Shown piece by piece: positions 33,641 to 41,701 of a stretch of 64,000 bases of DNA; position 1 is the stretch's first letter; each line of letters starts with the position of its first letter. The stretch comes from Candidatus Fermentibacteraceae bacterium (GTDB lineage: Bacteria > Fermentibacterota > Fermentibacteria > Fermentibacterales > JCC-6): positions 35,006-99,005 of the forward strand of contig JADGDO010000004.1 of assembly GCA_016744855.1 (NCBI GenBank), given 5' to 3'. The notes beneath the pieces were generated by a model. It had not been told where the DNA came from. It ran no database searches and saw only the letters and a program-made list of their open reading frames with translations. The position numbers were made by a program, and so were the translations under genes.

Positions 33641-34852
33641 ATGTCTGCTGATTTAGCATCACAGCTTTCTCTTGATCATGGCGGAAAAATACTTCTTGCC
33701 ATAATGGATGGTATCGGGGATATACCTATTCCCCAGTTCGGTGGACTTACACCACTGGAAAAGGCGAATACACCCAACATGGACAAGCTGACTTCTGATG
33801 GGGCGCTTGGACAGCATCTTCCTGTTGCCAGAGGAATTACTCCTGGAAGCGGACCTGGTCATCTGGCTGTTTTCGGATATGATCCTGTGAAATTTCTTGT
33901 CGGCAGAGGAGCACTGGCAGCTCTTGGCATTGGTTTTCAACTTCAGCATGGCGACCTCGCTGCCCGTATCAACTTTTGTACTCTCGGAGAGAACAAGGTT
34001 ATTCTCGACCGCAGAGCAGGTAGAATTTCAACTGAGTTGTGCACTGAACTTGTAGAATCTCTGAAGGGTATAACAATACCCGGGGTCGAGATTTTTGTTG
34101 AACCGGTAAAAGAGCACAGAGCATGTGTTATTTTTCGCTCAAAGGGTCTTTCTGATAGTATCCATGATACTGATCCTGGCCTTGTAGGCGAGCTGCCTCT
34201 TGGAGTAATTGCAACAGCCAAAGGAGCTGAATTTACTGTCGGTGTCGTTGAAGACTTCATCAGTCAGTCCTCTGAGATTCTCAGAGGAAAAGTTCCAGCC
34301 AATGGATTACTGCTACGGGGATTTGCTCTTCATGAAGAAATGCCCACCCTCACAGACCGTTTCAAACTAAATCCCGCAGCAGTTGCTCTCTATCCAATGT
34401 ACCGAGGTGTAGCTTCTCTTGCTGGCATGGAGCAATATGATTCTGTCCCTGCTGACCTTTCCGGCGAAGTGAAAGCTGCAAAAAAAGCAGTGATGGATGG
34501 AAAAGATTTTGTTTTTCTGCACCACAAGTACACAGATAGTTCCGGTGAAGATGGGGATTATGAGAGAAAAGTACGCGAAATTGAGAAGTTTGACAATGCC
34601 ATTCCGGGTCTCCTTGAATGTGGGTTCGATGTCATCTGTATAACAGGTGACCACTCTACACCATGCCCGATGAAACTGCATAGCTGGCATCCGGTTCCTG
34701 TTTTAATCTATGGTGGACCGCAAAGAGCAGGCTGGAGTGCCCGATTCACAGAGAGAGAAGCTTCCGTCGGTGCTCTGGGTACATTCCATGGACACGAGCT
34801 TATGGCTCTGCTTCTTGCTGCTGCCGGAAGGTTGGCCAAGTTCGGTGCATAA
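33641..34852 (+). CDS. apgM: 2,3-bisphosphoglycerate-independent phosphoglycerate mutase, archaeal type
   Basis: Interconverts 3- and 2-phosphoglycerate in glycolysis. The 403-residue alkaline-phosphatase superfamily protein is of the ApgM rather than GpmI type. It opens with ILLAIMDGIGDIPIPQFGGLTPLEKANTPNMDKL and ARGITPGSGPGHLAVFGYDP, with the catalytic serine in the GSGPGH block. It has GRGALAALGIGFQLQHGDLAARINFCTL, VFLHHKYTDSSGEDGDYERKV and CITGDHSTPCPMKLHSWHPVPVLIYGG with metal-binding D/H residues. ApgM occurs in archaea and scattered bacteria. It abuts purM and overlaps mnmA by 8 bases. Confidence 0.93.
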   Translation: MSADLASQLSLDHGGKILLAIMDGIGDIPIPQFGGLTPLEKANTPNMDKLTSDGALGQHLPVARGITPGSGPGHLAVFGYDPVKFLVGRGALAALGIGFQLQHGDLAARINFCTLGENKVILDRRAGRISTELCTELVESLKGITIPGVEIFVEPVKEHRACVIFRSKGLSDSIHDTDPGLVGELPLGVIATAKGAEFTVGVVEDFISQSSEILRGKVPANGLLLRGFALHEEMPTLTDRFKLNPAAVALYPMYRGVASLAGMEQYDSVPADLSGEVKAAKKAVMDGKDFVFLHHKYTDSSGEDGDYERKVREIEKFDNAIPGLLECGFDVICITGDHSTPCPMKLHSWHPVPVLIYGGPQRAGWSARFTEREASVGALGTFHGHELMALLLAAAGRLAKFGA

Positions 34853-35834
34853 AAAAGCTTTAGTTTGTCTTTCGGGCGGCGTGGATTCCACTGCCGCCCT
34901 GCTTCGTTGTTACCAGGAGTTCAGTTCTGTCAGAGCTGTCTTTGTTAAAACTGCAGGTATGAATCCCCCTGCTCAGGCGTACGAATCATGCAGAATGCTG
35001 GGGATAGAACTTATCGTGGCAGATGCAAAAGATTTGTTCAACAGAGAAATTCTAGAGTTAACTGAAAAGATTTACAGCTTGGGAGAAACTCCCAATCCGT
35101 GTGCCTTGTGCAATGCAAAAGTAAAGCTGGCTGTTCCATATACGATGCTCGAAGATCAGGAATCCCTCGTTACCGGTCATTACGCAAACTATTCAGAAGG
35201 TCTTCTCAGAAGAGGCTCAGACCCCTCCAAAGACCAATCTTATTTCCTCTCACTTCTACCCCGGAGAGTGCTTGAACGATGCTATTTTCCACTGGCAAAC
35301 AGCATAAAAACTGAGGTTAGGAATGAGGTTCTTGCAAGAGATCTTCCTTTTCTCACTAGCGAAAGTCAGGATCTTTGTTTCTCAAGGAACAAAGCTGGTG
35401 AACCGGGAGATATAGTAGATATAAGCGGTAAAATAGTTGGCAGACACACCGGTCTAGATGCATATACTACTGGGCAAAGAAAGGGTCTTGGAGCCCACAG
35501 CTCAAGGAAATTCGTTGTTGAGTTGGATCTTGAACGGAACAGATTGGTTATCGGTGATGAGGAGAACCTTTACAGTGAATTCTGTTTGCTGAATAGTATC
35601 AACTGGTTGAGAAAGCCTGAGGATAGCAGATTTGATTCACTTATTCAGATACGTTACCGCAAACCGGCAGCAAAAGCTGACATTACTCTTCTCGGAGATG
35701 GTTTGAGTGCATTTGTCAGGTTTTACGATCCACAGAAGGCTGTCGCACCCGGGCAGGTTGGAGCAATTTTTCAGAATGATTTTGTTCTCGGTGGAGGAAT
35801 CATAGGCAAATACAGGGGAGATAATAATGCCTAA
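34845..35834 (+). CDS. mnmA: tRNA 2-thiouridine(34) synthase MnmA
   Basis: Thiolates U34 of tRNA-Lys, Glu and Gln. About 329 residues. The PP-loop ALVCLSGGVDSTAALL, the catalytic cysteine in TPNPCALCNAKVK and the second cysteine in ESQDLCF are all present, as are YTTGQRKGLG and a C-terminal beta-barrel. The family's VTGHYA and DQSYFL blocks are also seen. The track's start at 34710 lies deep in apgM; GTG 34845 sits directly before the first beta strand, with GGAAGG about 13 bases upstream. It is somewhat shorter than E. coli MnmA (368), mostly by reduced insertions. It overlaps nadA by 8 bases. Confidence 0.92.
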   Translation: MHKKALVCLSGGVDSTAALLRCYQEFSSVRAVFVKTAGMNPPAQAYESCRMLGIELIVADAKDLFNREILELTEKIYSLGETPNPCALCNAKVKLAVPYTMLEDQESLVTGHYANYSEGLLRRGSDPSKDQSYFLSLLPRRVLERCYFPLANSIKTEVRNEVLARDLPFLTSESQDLCFSRNKAGEPGDIVDISGKIVGRHTGLDAYTTGQRKGLGAHSSRKFVVELDLERNRLVIGDEENLYSEFCLLNSINWLRKPEDSRFDSLIQIRYRKPAAKADITLLGDGLSAFVRFYDPQKAVAPGQVGAIFQNDFVLGGGIIGKYRGDNNA

Positions 35835-36732
35835 TAAAATAAAAGAAGAGATAGAAAGACTTAAAAATGAACGTGGCGCTATTATTCTCGCGCACAGTTA
35901 CCAGCCGGGTGTCATACAGGATATAGCCGATTACGTGGGCGATTCCCTTGAGTTATCAAGAATCGCAGCACGGGAATCTGCTGAACTTGTTATTTTCTGC
36001 GGGGTGAGATTTATGGCTGAGACAGCAAAGCTTCTTTCTCCTGAGAGTACTGTTGTTCTTGCCGCACCTGACGCAGATTGTTCACTTGCAGCCTGTATGA
36101 GTGGTGCAGATCTCCGTGAGATGAAAAAGAAGTACCCTGAAGCCACCTCTGTCATGTACGTGAATTCAACCATAGATCTAAAAGCTGAAACATGGGCATG
36201 TTGCACAAGTGCTAATTCAATCGAGGTCGTGGAAGCAGCTCCTTCCGATGAAGTTATTTTCGGACCAGATAGAAATTTGGGTACATGGGTCGCAGCTAAC
36301 ACAGACAAAAAAATACACATCTGGCCCGGTGGATGTCATGCACACAGTGGTGCAGATATTAGAGATTTGCGTGAGAAAAAAGCAGAATGGCCCGACGCAG
36401 AAGTTCTTGTGCACCCTGAATCCCCTTCTGTTTTCCTCTGGGAGGCTGACAAGGTACTGGGAACAGGTGGAATGATTCGCCATATTGAGCAATCCACTTC
36501 CTCCAGATTCATTATTGGTACGGAGGAAGGAATGATTTATCGTCTGGAAACTCTGTTTCCCGACAAGCAGTTTGTTGCAGCTGGAAAAATTTTGTGCCCT
36601 GACATGGCCTTAACAACCCTTGAGCTTGTTTTGAAAGCTCTAGAGTCGAATGATTCTGGAATTGAAATTCCTGCCGAACTGGCCGAACGGGCTGGTGCTG
36701 CTGTTCGAAGAATGACAGAAATTGGCCGTTAG
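35827..36732 (+). CDS. nadA: Quinolinate synthase A
   Basis: [4Fe-4S] enzyme condensing iminoaspartate with dihydroxyacetone phosphate to quinolinate for NAD synthesis. Its 301 residues are typical of the short NadA form. Cluster cysteines are C85 in APDADCSLAAC, one in WPGGCHAH, and one in AGKILCPDMALTTLE. Substrate motifs include IILAHSYQPGVIQDIADYVGDS, YVNSTIDLKAE, CCTSAN, FGPDRNLG and HPESP. nadB and nadC are not in the window. It overlaps mnmA by 8 bases. Confidence 0.96.
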   Translation: MPNKIKEEIERLKNERGAIILAHSYQPGVIQDIADYVGDSLELSRIAARESAELVIFCGVRFMAETAKLLSPESTVVLAAPDADCSLAACMSGADLREMKKKYPEATSVMYVNSTIDLKAETWACCTSANSIEVVEAAPSDEVIFGPDRNLGTWVAANTDKKIHIWPGGCHAHSGADIRDLREKKAEWPDAEVLVHPESPSVFLWEADKVLGTGGMIRHIEQSTSSRFIIGTEEGMIYRLETLFPDKQFVAAGKILCPDMALTTLELVLKALESNDSGIEIPAELAERAGAAVRRMTEIGR

Positions 36733-36735
36733 AAG

Positions 36736-37431
36736 ATGATCCAAGCTGCTGTTTCACAGGTTTGGTACGATAATACTCCTGATATTCAGAATGAATATGG
36801 TCCTTTTCAGTACGGTCTTAATCATAGCTATCTCTCGTTGCTTGAAAGACCGGGTCTTCTTCCGCTTGCTATTTTGCCGACTATCGCTGTATCACCAGAG
36901 GAAATTCTGAAGAATTTCGATATTCTTGTTCTAACTGGAGGAGGAGATCCATCCCCTTCTTTATTCGGCAGGGAAGACAACGGCAGTCGCAATCCTAGGC
37001 CTTTCCGATCGACTTGGGACCTTAAGCTTTACCATGCTGCAAGGAAATTGGGTATGCCTGTTCTTGGGATTTGTCTTGGTATGCAGCTGATAGCCATTGC
37101 TGAAGGAATTGCATTAATACAGGATATACCACAAACTCCTGTGTTTCATGACGGGTCAGGCTCGAAACCTGCAACTCACTCAGTTGCTATTTCTACAGAC
37201 ACTTTGCTTTATGACTTGTTTGGAGCTGAAATAACAGTTTCTTCCTCGCATCATCAAGCAATCGAAAAGGTGCCACCCGGATATTTGCTTTCTGCTAAGA
37301 GCAGTGATGGGTGTATCGAAGCTATTCAAAGCAAGGACGGACTTGTTCTTGGTGTTCAATGGCATCCCGAGCGGGATTCCACAGGTAAACCGATCCTAGA
37401 CGCACTGGTTCGAATGGTAGGAGCTATATGA
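36736..37431 (+). CDS. Class I glutamine amidotransferase-like hydrolase (peptidase C26)
   Basis: A 231-residue protein of the gamma-glutamyl-GABA hydrolase (PuuD-like) family. The nucleophile cysteine is in PVLGICLGMQLIAIAEG, and the catalytic His-Glu is in VLGVQWHPERD. The N-terminal ILVLTGGGDPSPSLFG matches the family's TGGxDxxPxxYG block. Its substrate is a gamma-glutamyl compound, but whether it is GABA-linked, spermidine-linked or something else is unclear. It starts three bases after nadA and overlaps manA by 4 bases. Confidence 0.88.
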   Translation: MIQAAVSQVWYDNTPDIQNEYGPFQYGLNHSYLSLLERPGLLPLAILPTIAVSPEEILKNFDILVLTGGGDPSPSLFGREDNGSRNPRPFRSTWDLKLYHAARKLGMPVLGICLGMQLIAIAEGIALIQDIPQTPVFHDGSGSKPATHSVAISTDTLLYDLFGAEITVSSSHHQAIEKVPPGYLLSAKSSDGCIEAIQSKDGLVLGVQWHPERDSTGKPILDALVRMVGAI

Positions 37432-38207
37432 TTTATAAGTGTCTGCCTGTAAAGGTGTGCCGGATTTGGGGATCTCTACCACCTTCGAATACAGGTGAGG
37501 AACCAGTTGGAGAAATCTGGTGGTTTTCTGGAGATACAATCCTAGAGAGCAGCGATGGAAGACACAAACCAGCAGCAGATTACTTCGCTCTGAATTCTTT
37601 TCCCTTAATAATCAAAACACTGCATGCTGCAAGGGATCTCTCTGTACAGGTACATCCCGGTAAAGACAGAACTGTACCCATGAAGGATGAATCCTGGGTA
37701 GTTCTTGATGGTACTGGAAAAATTATGCATGGGGCTCTGCCCGGAACCACCCCACTGCAGTTTAAAGAAGCAGTTGAGGATGGATCTGTTGAAACTATTC
37801 TTCGGAGTATCAAAGGAGAGCCAGGAGTTTTTGTTGACCTCCCTGCTGGAACTATCCATGCTCTTGGTGGTGGACTCACAGTACTGGAAGTTCAACTGAA
37901 CTGCGATATTACTTACCGTCTATGGGATTATGCAAGAAAAGACATGAATGGAAATCAGCGTAACCTTCATATCGAGGAAGGACTTGCAGCAATCAACTGG
38001 GAGAATATGGGTAGAGCAACAGAGGTGACCGATGATTTTCTGGAGACAGATCATTACTGCATGAGGAAGGTTAGCTCGGGCAGAATAGAACTCAACCCTC
38101 TGGAAATTATTTTTTTACCGGAAATGCAACAGTGTTTCTTCGCTGACCCTGGGGGAGGAACCATTTCAACAAATTGCAATTCCTGGATTATTGGAGCAAA
38201 AGAATGA
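37428..38207 (+). CDS. manA: Mannose-6-phosphate isomerase, class I, short form
   Basis: Zinc-dependent isomerase linking fructose-6-P and mannose-6-P. The 259-residue protein is of the short cupin-type ManA. Metal and substrate motifs are GEIWWFSG, FPLIIKTLHAARDLSVQVHPG (Q-x-H zinc ligands), FVDLPAGTIHALGGGLTVLEVQ (E and H ligands) and NCDITYRLWDYAR (active-site arginine). It overlaps C26 upstream and manC downstream by 4 bases each, so manA and manC are coupled for GDP-mannose production. Confidence 0.93.
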   Translation: MIYKCLPVKVCRIWGSLPPSNTGEEPVGEIWWFSGDTILESSDGRHKPAADYFALNSFPLIIKTLHAARDLSVQVHPGKDRTVPMKDESWVVLDGTGKIMHGALPGTTPLQFKEAVEDGSVETILRSIKGEPGVFVDLPAGTIHALGGGLTVLEVQLNCDITYRLWDYARKDMNGNQRNLHIEEGLAAINWENMGRATEVTDDFLETDHYCMRKVSSGRIELNPLEIIFLPEMQQCFFADPGGGTISTNCNSWIIGAKE

Positions 38208-39235
38208 ACCAAAAAAGAGTTTTTGCGGTGATCATGGCCGGGGGGCGCGGCACACGGTTTTGGCCGGCTTCCACTAAATCAAGACCCAAGCAGTTTATGG
38301 ATTTACTAGGTGGCGGAACGATGCTTCAGAAAACTGCAAGCCGTTTTGCTAACATCACAGGACCCGACGGCATAATTGTTGTTACCGGTTCCGACCACGG
38401 GGATATTGCTTCTGGGCAGCTTCCTCTTCTTCCTGGAAAGAATCTTCTTCTTGAGCCTGTGGGAAGGAATACAGCTGCCTGTATTGGTTGGGCGGCTGAA
38501 ACATTGCGGCGCAGAGGTTTTGCTGAAAGCATAATGATTGTTGCTGCCAGCGATCACAAAATAGAGCCTGTGGATGGATTCGAAAAAACAATCTTGAATG
38601 CTGTTGAACTAGCTGAGAAAGGCTATCTCTGCACGATCGGCATTGTACCCGATCACCCAGCTACCGGTTATGGCTACCTGCAGATAGGTGAAGAAGTTAG
38701 TTGTGGTAATGAAGTGATGAGTTTTAGGGAGAAACCGGACTTGGCAACTGCAGCTGATTACGTTGAATCGGGAGAGTACTTATGGAATTCCGGAATGTTC
38801 ATTTGGAGGGTTGACAGTTTTCTTGCAGAATTCGAGAAGCACATGCCATCTCTTTACAGTGAAATCAAGAACCTTCCTGATACTACTTCTCCATCCATAG
38901 AACAATACGGCTCCCTTGAATCCCAGTCAGTTGATTACGGTATTATGGAGAAAACTGAAAAAGCTGTTGTTGTTCCCGCTCTTTTCACCTGGAGTGATAT
39001 TGGAGATTGGCCGGGAGCTAGAGGTGCTGGTGTTTCTAAGGGTGAGAGTATCGTTATTGATTCGGAAAACAGTCTTGTTTTTGATGAAACCGGGAGACTT
39101 ACAGTTATTATGGGATTGAGTAATGTAAGTGTGGTTTCTACTGAAACTGCTATCCTTGTGATGTCAGATTCAAGTTCACAGAGAATAAAAGATGTTGTTT
39201 CGGGATTGGAGAAGACTAAACCTGATCTTATCTGA
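38204..39235 (+). CDS. manC: Mannose-1-phosphate guanylyltransferase
   Basis: Makes GDP-mannose from Man-1-P and GTP for envelope glycans. A 343-residue nucleotidyltransferase with FAVIMAGGRGTRFWPASTKSRPKQFMDLLG (the GMP signature FWPxSrxxxPKQF), EPVGRNTAACIGWAAE, VVAASDHKI, GIVPDHPATGYGYLQ, FREKPDLATA, YLWNSGMFIWRVDSF and VDYGIMEK. The cupin isomerase domain of bifunctional ManC is absent and is supplied by manA. I start at ATG 38204, overlapping the manA stop. Its end overlaps the convergent L,D-transpeptidase gene by 8 bases. GDP-mannose could feed the putative O-mannosyl system at 43-50 kb (inference). Confidence 0.94.
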   Translation: MNQKRVFAVIMAGGRGTRFWPASTKSRPKQFMDLLGGGTMLQKTASRFANITGPDGIIVVTGSDHGDIASGQLPLLPGKNLLLEPVGRNTAACIGWAAETLRRRGFAESIMIVAASDHKIEPVDGFEKTILNAVELAEKGYLCTIGIVPDHPATGYGYLQIGEEVSCGNEVMSFREKPDLATAADYVESGEYLWNSGMFIWRVDSFLAEFEKHMPSLYSEIKNLPDTTSPSIEQYGSLESQSVDYGIMEKTEKAVVVPALFTWSDIGDWPGARGAGVSKGESIVIDSENSLVFDETGRLTVIMGLSNVSVVSTETAILVMSDSSSQRIKDVVSGLEKTKPDLI

Positions 39236-39671
39236 CAATTACAGAAGCACCAACCGGCAGCCAGAAGTAAGCCCAGCGCGCGGTAAAGAAGCCCATTCTG
39301 ACGCATCCATGGGAGAGGGGCTCACCTAGACGATGCTCCACTGACGGCGAAGCCTGATGCAGGCCTATAGCCCCGGAATCCTCAATTGCTTGCCAGTATG
39401 GCATGTGGACACGATAAATACTGGATACAGGACTCCACCTTTTGTAAAGTACTTCGAAGTTACCGCTTGGAGTTGTATGACGTGTTGGTCTGCCTGTAGA
39501 AACCAGTGCAAGATTTGCTTCCTGTTCTCCTTCCAGAAAAACAATAACCTGCTCCTGCTTACTAACCATCGCAAGTCTTTCTCCATGTTCAAAATGTATG
39601 CTTTCTTCCTGAAATGGAAGAAGGGAGATAAATCCCCGGAGCAGCATAAATGGAATAAGAATACAGTTCAG
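39228..39671 (-). CDS. L,D-transpeptidase (YkuD domain), probable CTG start
   Basis: A small exported YkuD-fold protein that would cross-link or tailor peptidoglycan. An N-terminal hydrophobic stretch (LNCILIPFMLLRGFISLL) acts as signal or anchor. The catalytic domain contains TGRPTRHTTPSGNFEVL, IGLHQA and the nucleophile motif SHGCVRM. At about 147 residues it is a minimal domain. The only good Shine-Dalgarno, AAGGAGGT (plus 39676-39683), points to CTG at 39671, five bases downstream. The track's TTG at 39722 has no Shine-Dalgarno, and the first ATG (residue 9 from CTG) is too far. It is monocistronic and converges on manC. Confidence 0.85.
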   Translation of the reverse strand: MNCILIPFMLLRGFISLLPFQEESIHFEHGERLAMVSKQEQVIVFLEGEQEANLALVSTGRPTRHTTPSGNFEVLYKRWSPVSSIYRVHMPYWQAIEDSGAIGLHQASPSVEHRLGEPLSHGCVRMGFFTARWAYFWLPVGASVIVR

Positions 39672-39828
39672 AGATACCTCCTTGTAACTACGTACTCTGC
39701 AATGATAGTTTCTCACGGTCAAGAGGTGCTATGAGTTGACTTCATCGTTGATATGAAGCAGATTTCCACTTGCTGTTCCTTTAGGCAATTTTTGGTGATT
39801 TAATAATAATGATGAATGGAGGATTGAT

Positions 39829-41109
39829 TTGAATTTCGCAAAAGTGTGTGTTTCTGTTGTTGCGGTGCTACTTATTGTTGCCGGGTGTTCTTCACCTGCA
39901 GTTACTGGAATCAAAGTACATATTCAGAATAGTGAATACAATGAGGCTATTCACCTTGCCGACAGTGTAATTGCCGACGGTGAGGGTTCTAATCCGGAGG
40001 TTTGGTACTGGAGAGGCAGAGCCTTCAGCATGATGCGGATCTGGGATGAAGCGGCCGTTTCTTTTGTTCAGGCTTATGAGCTTGATCCTCTTATGGCAGC
40101 AAACCTGTCAAATTACTGGCCCGCATTCTACAACACTGCAGCCGGTTATATTGAAGAAGACAGAACCGAAGACGCTGTAGATATGCTTACGGCAGGTAGC
40201 GAAATCGTTCCTGAGCGCCCTGAGTTTGATCAGATGCTTGGAGACATGGCTTTAAATGAAGGCAATTACGACGAAGCATTGAACTACTTTGAAACTTCAA
40301 TCGAACTTGCAGTCAATCAGGAGCAAGAGCTTCGTGTGAGTATTGATGAGGCTCTTGACCCTGAAATTGCAGCTCAGCTTGAAACAGAGCGCGGTCGCAT
40401 GGTTCAGAGCGTTGTTCTCGCTTCCTACAACTCCGGAGCAATTCTTAAGAGCCTTTATATGAACAGCGAAGATGAAGCAACAGCTGCTGAATACATGAAT
40501 GAAGCAGTTGGTGTCTACACAAGAGCTCTAGAGATTGATCCTTCAAGTGCAGATCTCATGACAGCTCTTGCAGAATTCTATATTCTCTCAGAGCAGTATG
40601 AAGAAGCACTTGCTATCTACGATAATGCTTTGGTAGCGATTGATTCAGGAGTCGAGGATGGTTGGATCGCTGAAGAAGATGCAGCAGATATGAAAGCTGG
40701 AGTTCTTCTTACCAGAGGATTCACCTACATCGAAATGGAAAGATTCGATGAAGGTATCGCTGCTCTTGAAGAGTGCCGAGTACAGATGGGTAACACATAC
40801 CAGGTTCTTGCAATGATCGGTCATGCCAACTTCATCATGGAAAACTACAACGAGTCTCTTGAAGTAATGGGACAGTTGACTACTATGGACGGTCTTACAA
40901 ACGAAGAATATGCTAACGCCTGGTACATGATGTATGCAAACTACATTCGCCTTGAGGATGACAACGATGCTCTTCAGGCAATGCTGACTGCAATTCAGTA
41001 CGATGGTGATAATGCAGATTACTACGAGTACCTTGCACAGACCTACAGTACTCTTGGCCGTAATAACCAGGCCATGGAAGCAATGGAGAAAGCACAGTCA
41101 CTGAGGTAA
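39829..41109 (+). CDS. TPR-repeat lipoprotein
   Basis: A 426-residue lipoprotein. The signal MNFAKVCVSVVAVLLIVAGC ends in a clear lipobox (VAGC, Cys 20). The mature part is a series of degenerate TPRs: YNEAIHLADSVIADGEGSNPEVWYWRGRAF, WDEAAVSFVQAYELDPL, YDEALNYFETSIELA, MNEAVGVYTRALEIDPSSADLMTALAEFYILSEQYEEALAIYDNAL, and more to the C-terminus. These form a periplasm-facing protein-interaction superhelix. It is acidic overall. The TTG start has TGGAGG six bases upstream. Its last six codons are the seed of a 49-bp tandem repeat that follows. Partners are unknown. Confidence 0.87.
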   Translation: MNFAKVCVSVVAVLLIVAGCSSPAVTGIKVHIQNSEYNEAIHLADSVIADGEGSNPEVWYWRGRAFSMMRIWDEAAVSFVQAYELDPLMAANLSNYWPAFYNTAAGYIEEDRTEDAVDMLTAGSEIVPERPEFDQMLGDMALNEGNYDEALNYFETSIELAVNQEQELRVSIDEALDPEIAAQLETERGRMVQSVVLASYNSGAILKSLYMNSEDEATAAEYMNEAVGVYTRALEIDPSSADLMTALAEFYILSEQYEEALAIYDNALVAIDSGVEDGWIAEEDAADMKAGVLLTRGFTYIEMERFDEGIAALEECRVQMGNTYQVLAMIGHANFIMENYNESLEVMGQLTTMDGLTNEEYANAWYMMYANYIRLEDDNDALQAMLTAIQYDGDNADYYEYLAQTYSTLGRNNQAMEAMEKAQSLR

Positions 41110-41246
41110 TCAGAGCGCGTCCCGCACGTATGTGCGGAAAGCACAGTCACTGAGGTAATCAGAGCGCGTCCCGCACGTATGTGCGGAAAGCACAGTCACT
41201 GCGGTAAACTGAGCGCCTCCCGCACGTATGTGCGGAAGCTCAGTCA
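41089..41246. repeat. 49-bp tandem repeat formed from the 3' end of the TPR gene
   Basis: Three full units (periods 49, 49 and 48) begin at about 41089, 41138 and 41187, and a partial fourth starts near 41236. Unit one contains the last codons of the TPR gene (A-Q-S-L-R-stop), then a gcgcgtcccgcacgtatgtgcgg hairpin. Units one and two are identical over the whole period. Unit three differs and has gained a longer stem (actgagc at 41208-41214 pairing with gctcagt at 41238-41244). The real terminator follows. Copies two and three carry relic copies of the gene's 3' end. Confidence 0.92.
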
Positions 41247-41260
41247 CTTAGATCATACAG

Positions 41261-41294
41261 AAGCGCCTCCCGCATTCTTTGCGGGAGGCGTTTT
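41261..41294 (+). terminator. Rho-independent terminator of the TPR lipoprotein gene
   Basis: An 11-bp perfect stem cgcctcccgca / tgcgggaggcg with loop ttctt is followed by tttt. It is extended by A-T pairs at the base. Its stem shares the cctcccgca core with the hairpins in the upstream repeats, which appear to be diverged or precursor copies. Confidence 0.92.
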
Positions 41295-41311
41295 GACTTG
41301 GTTGATTTTGT

Positions 41312-41348
41312 AAAAGAAAGAGCCCGGAATTATCCGGGCTCTTTCTCA
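41312..41348. terminator. Terminator hairpin between convergent genes
   Basis: A 13-bp perfect inverted repeat gaaagagcccgga / tccgggctctttc with loop atta (41316-41345). On the minus strand it is followed by TTTTAC, and it lies 15 bases after the biotin-carrier stop, so it ends the minus-strand operon. It is usable in both directions. Confidence 0.85.
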
Positions 41349-41359
41349 TCGTAATGCGA

Positions 41360-41680
41360 TTACTGCTGCTTCCTCAATCGTACAAGAAGCTGGCTTTTCT
41401 CTACTCTTTCACCTGCGGTAACTGTAACTTCTTCAACAGTGCCTGTGAAAGGTGCTGTGATTTCATTATACATTTTCATAGCATCCAGAATTAGCAGAAT
41501 ATCACCTTTGCTAACTTTACTGCCGGCAGCAGCCTTAATCTCTATTATGGTTCCCGGGATGAAAGCCTTGATGAGACTATCATCTTCTGGGATCCACTTC
41601 TTCCCGTAGGAGTCTGGAATTTCAGTCTCATACAGAGTCTCATCAATGTTGAGTTTTCTTACCTCATTAATTTCTGACAT
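41360..41680 (-). CDS. Biotin carboxyl carrier subunit (biotinyl-binding domain protein)
   Basis: A 106-residue protein whose C-terminal half is a biotinyl/lipoyl domain. It has the biotin-attachment motif DAMKM (lysine carries biotin), preceded by IPGTIIEIKAAAGSKVSKGDILLIL and followed by EITAPFTGTVEEVTVTAGERVEKSQLLVRL. It shuttles carboxyl groups to or from the carboxyltransferase encoded directly upstream (22-base gap). This pairing is found in methylmalonyl-CoA or oxaloacetate decarboxylases and in some acyl-CoA carboxylases. Neither a biotin carboxylase nor a membrane beta-subunit is in this window, so the full complex cannot be named. Confidence 0.9.
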   Translation of the reverse strand: MSEINEVRKLNIDETLYETEIPDSYGKKWIPEDDSLIKAFIPGTIIEIKAAAGSKVSKGDILLILDAMKMYNEITAPFTGTVEEVTVTAGERVEKSQLLVRLRKQQ

Positions 41681-41701
41681 TCTCTTTGCCTCCTGACTGA
41701 C

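Noticed and set aside
41089-41246. CRISPR array
   Set aside because: Units are contiguous 49-bp tandem copies without unique spacers and include the end of a coding sequence; no cas gene is near.
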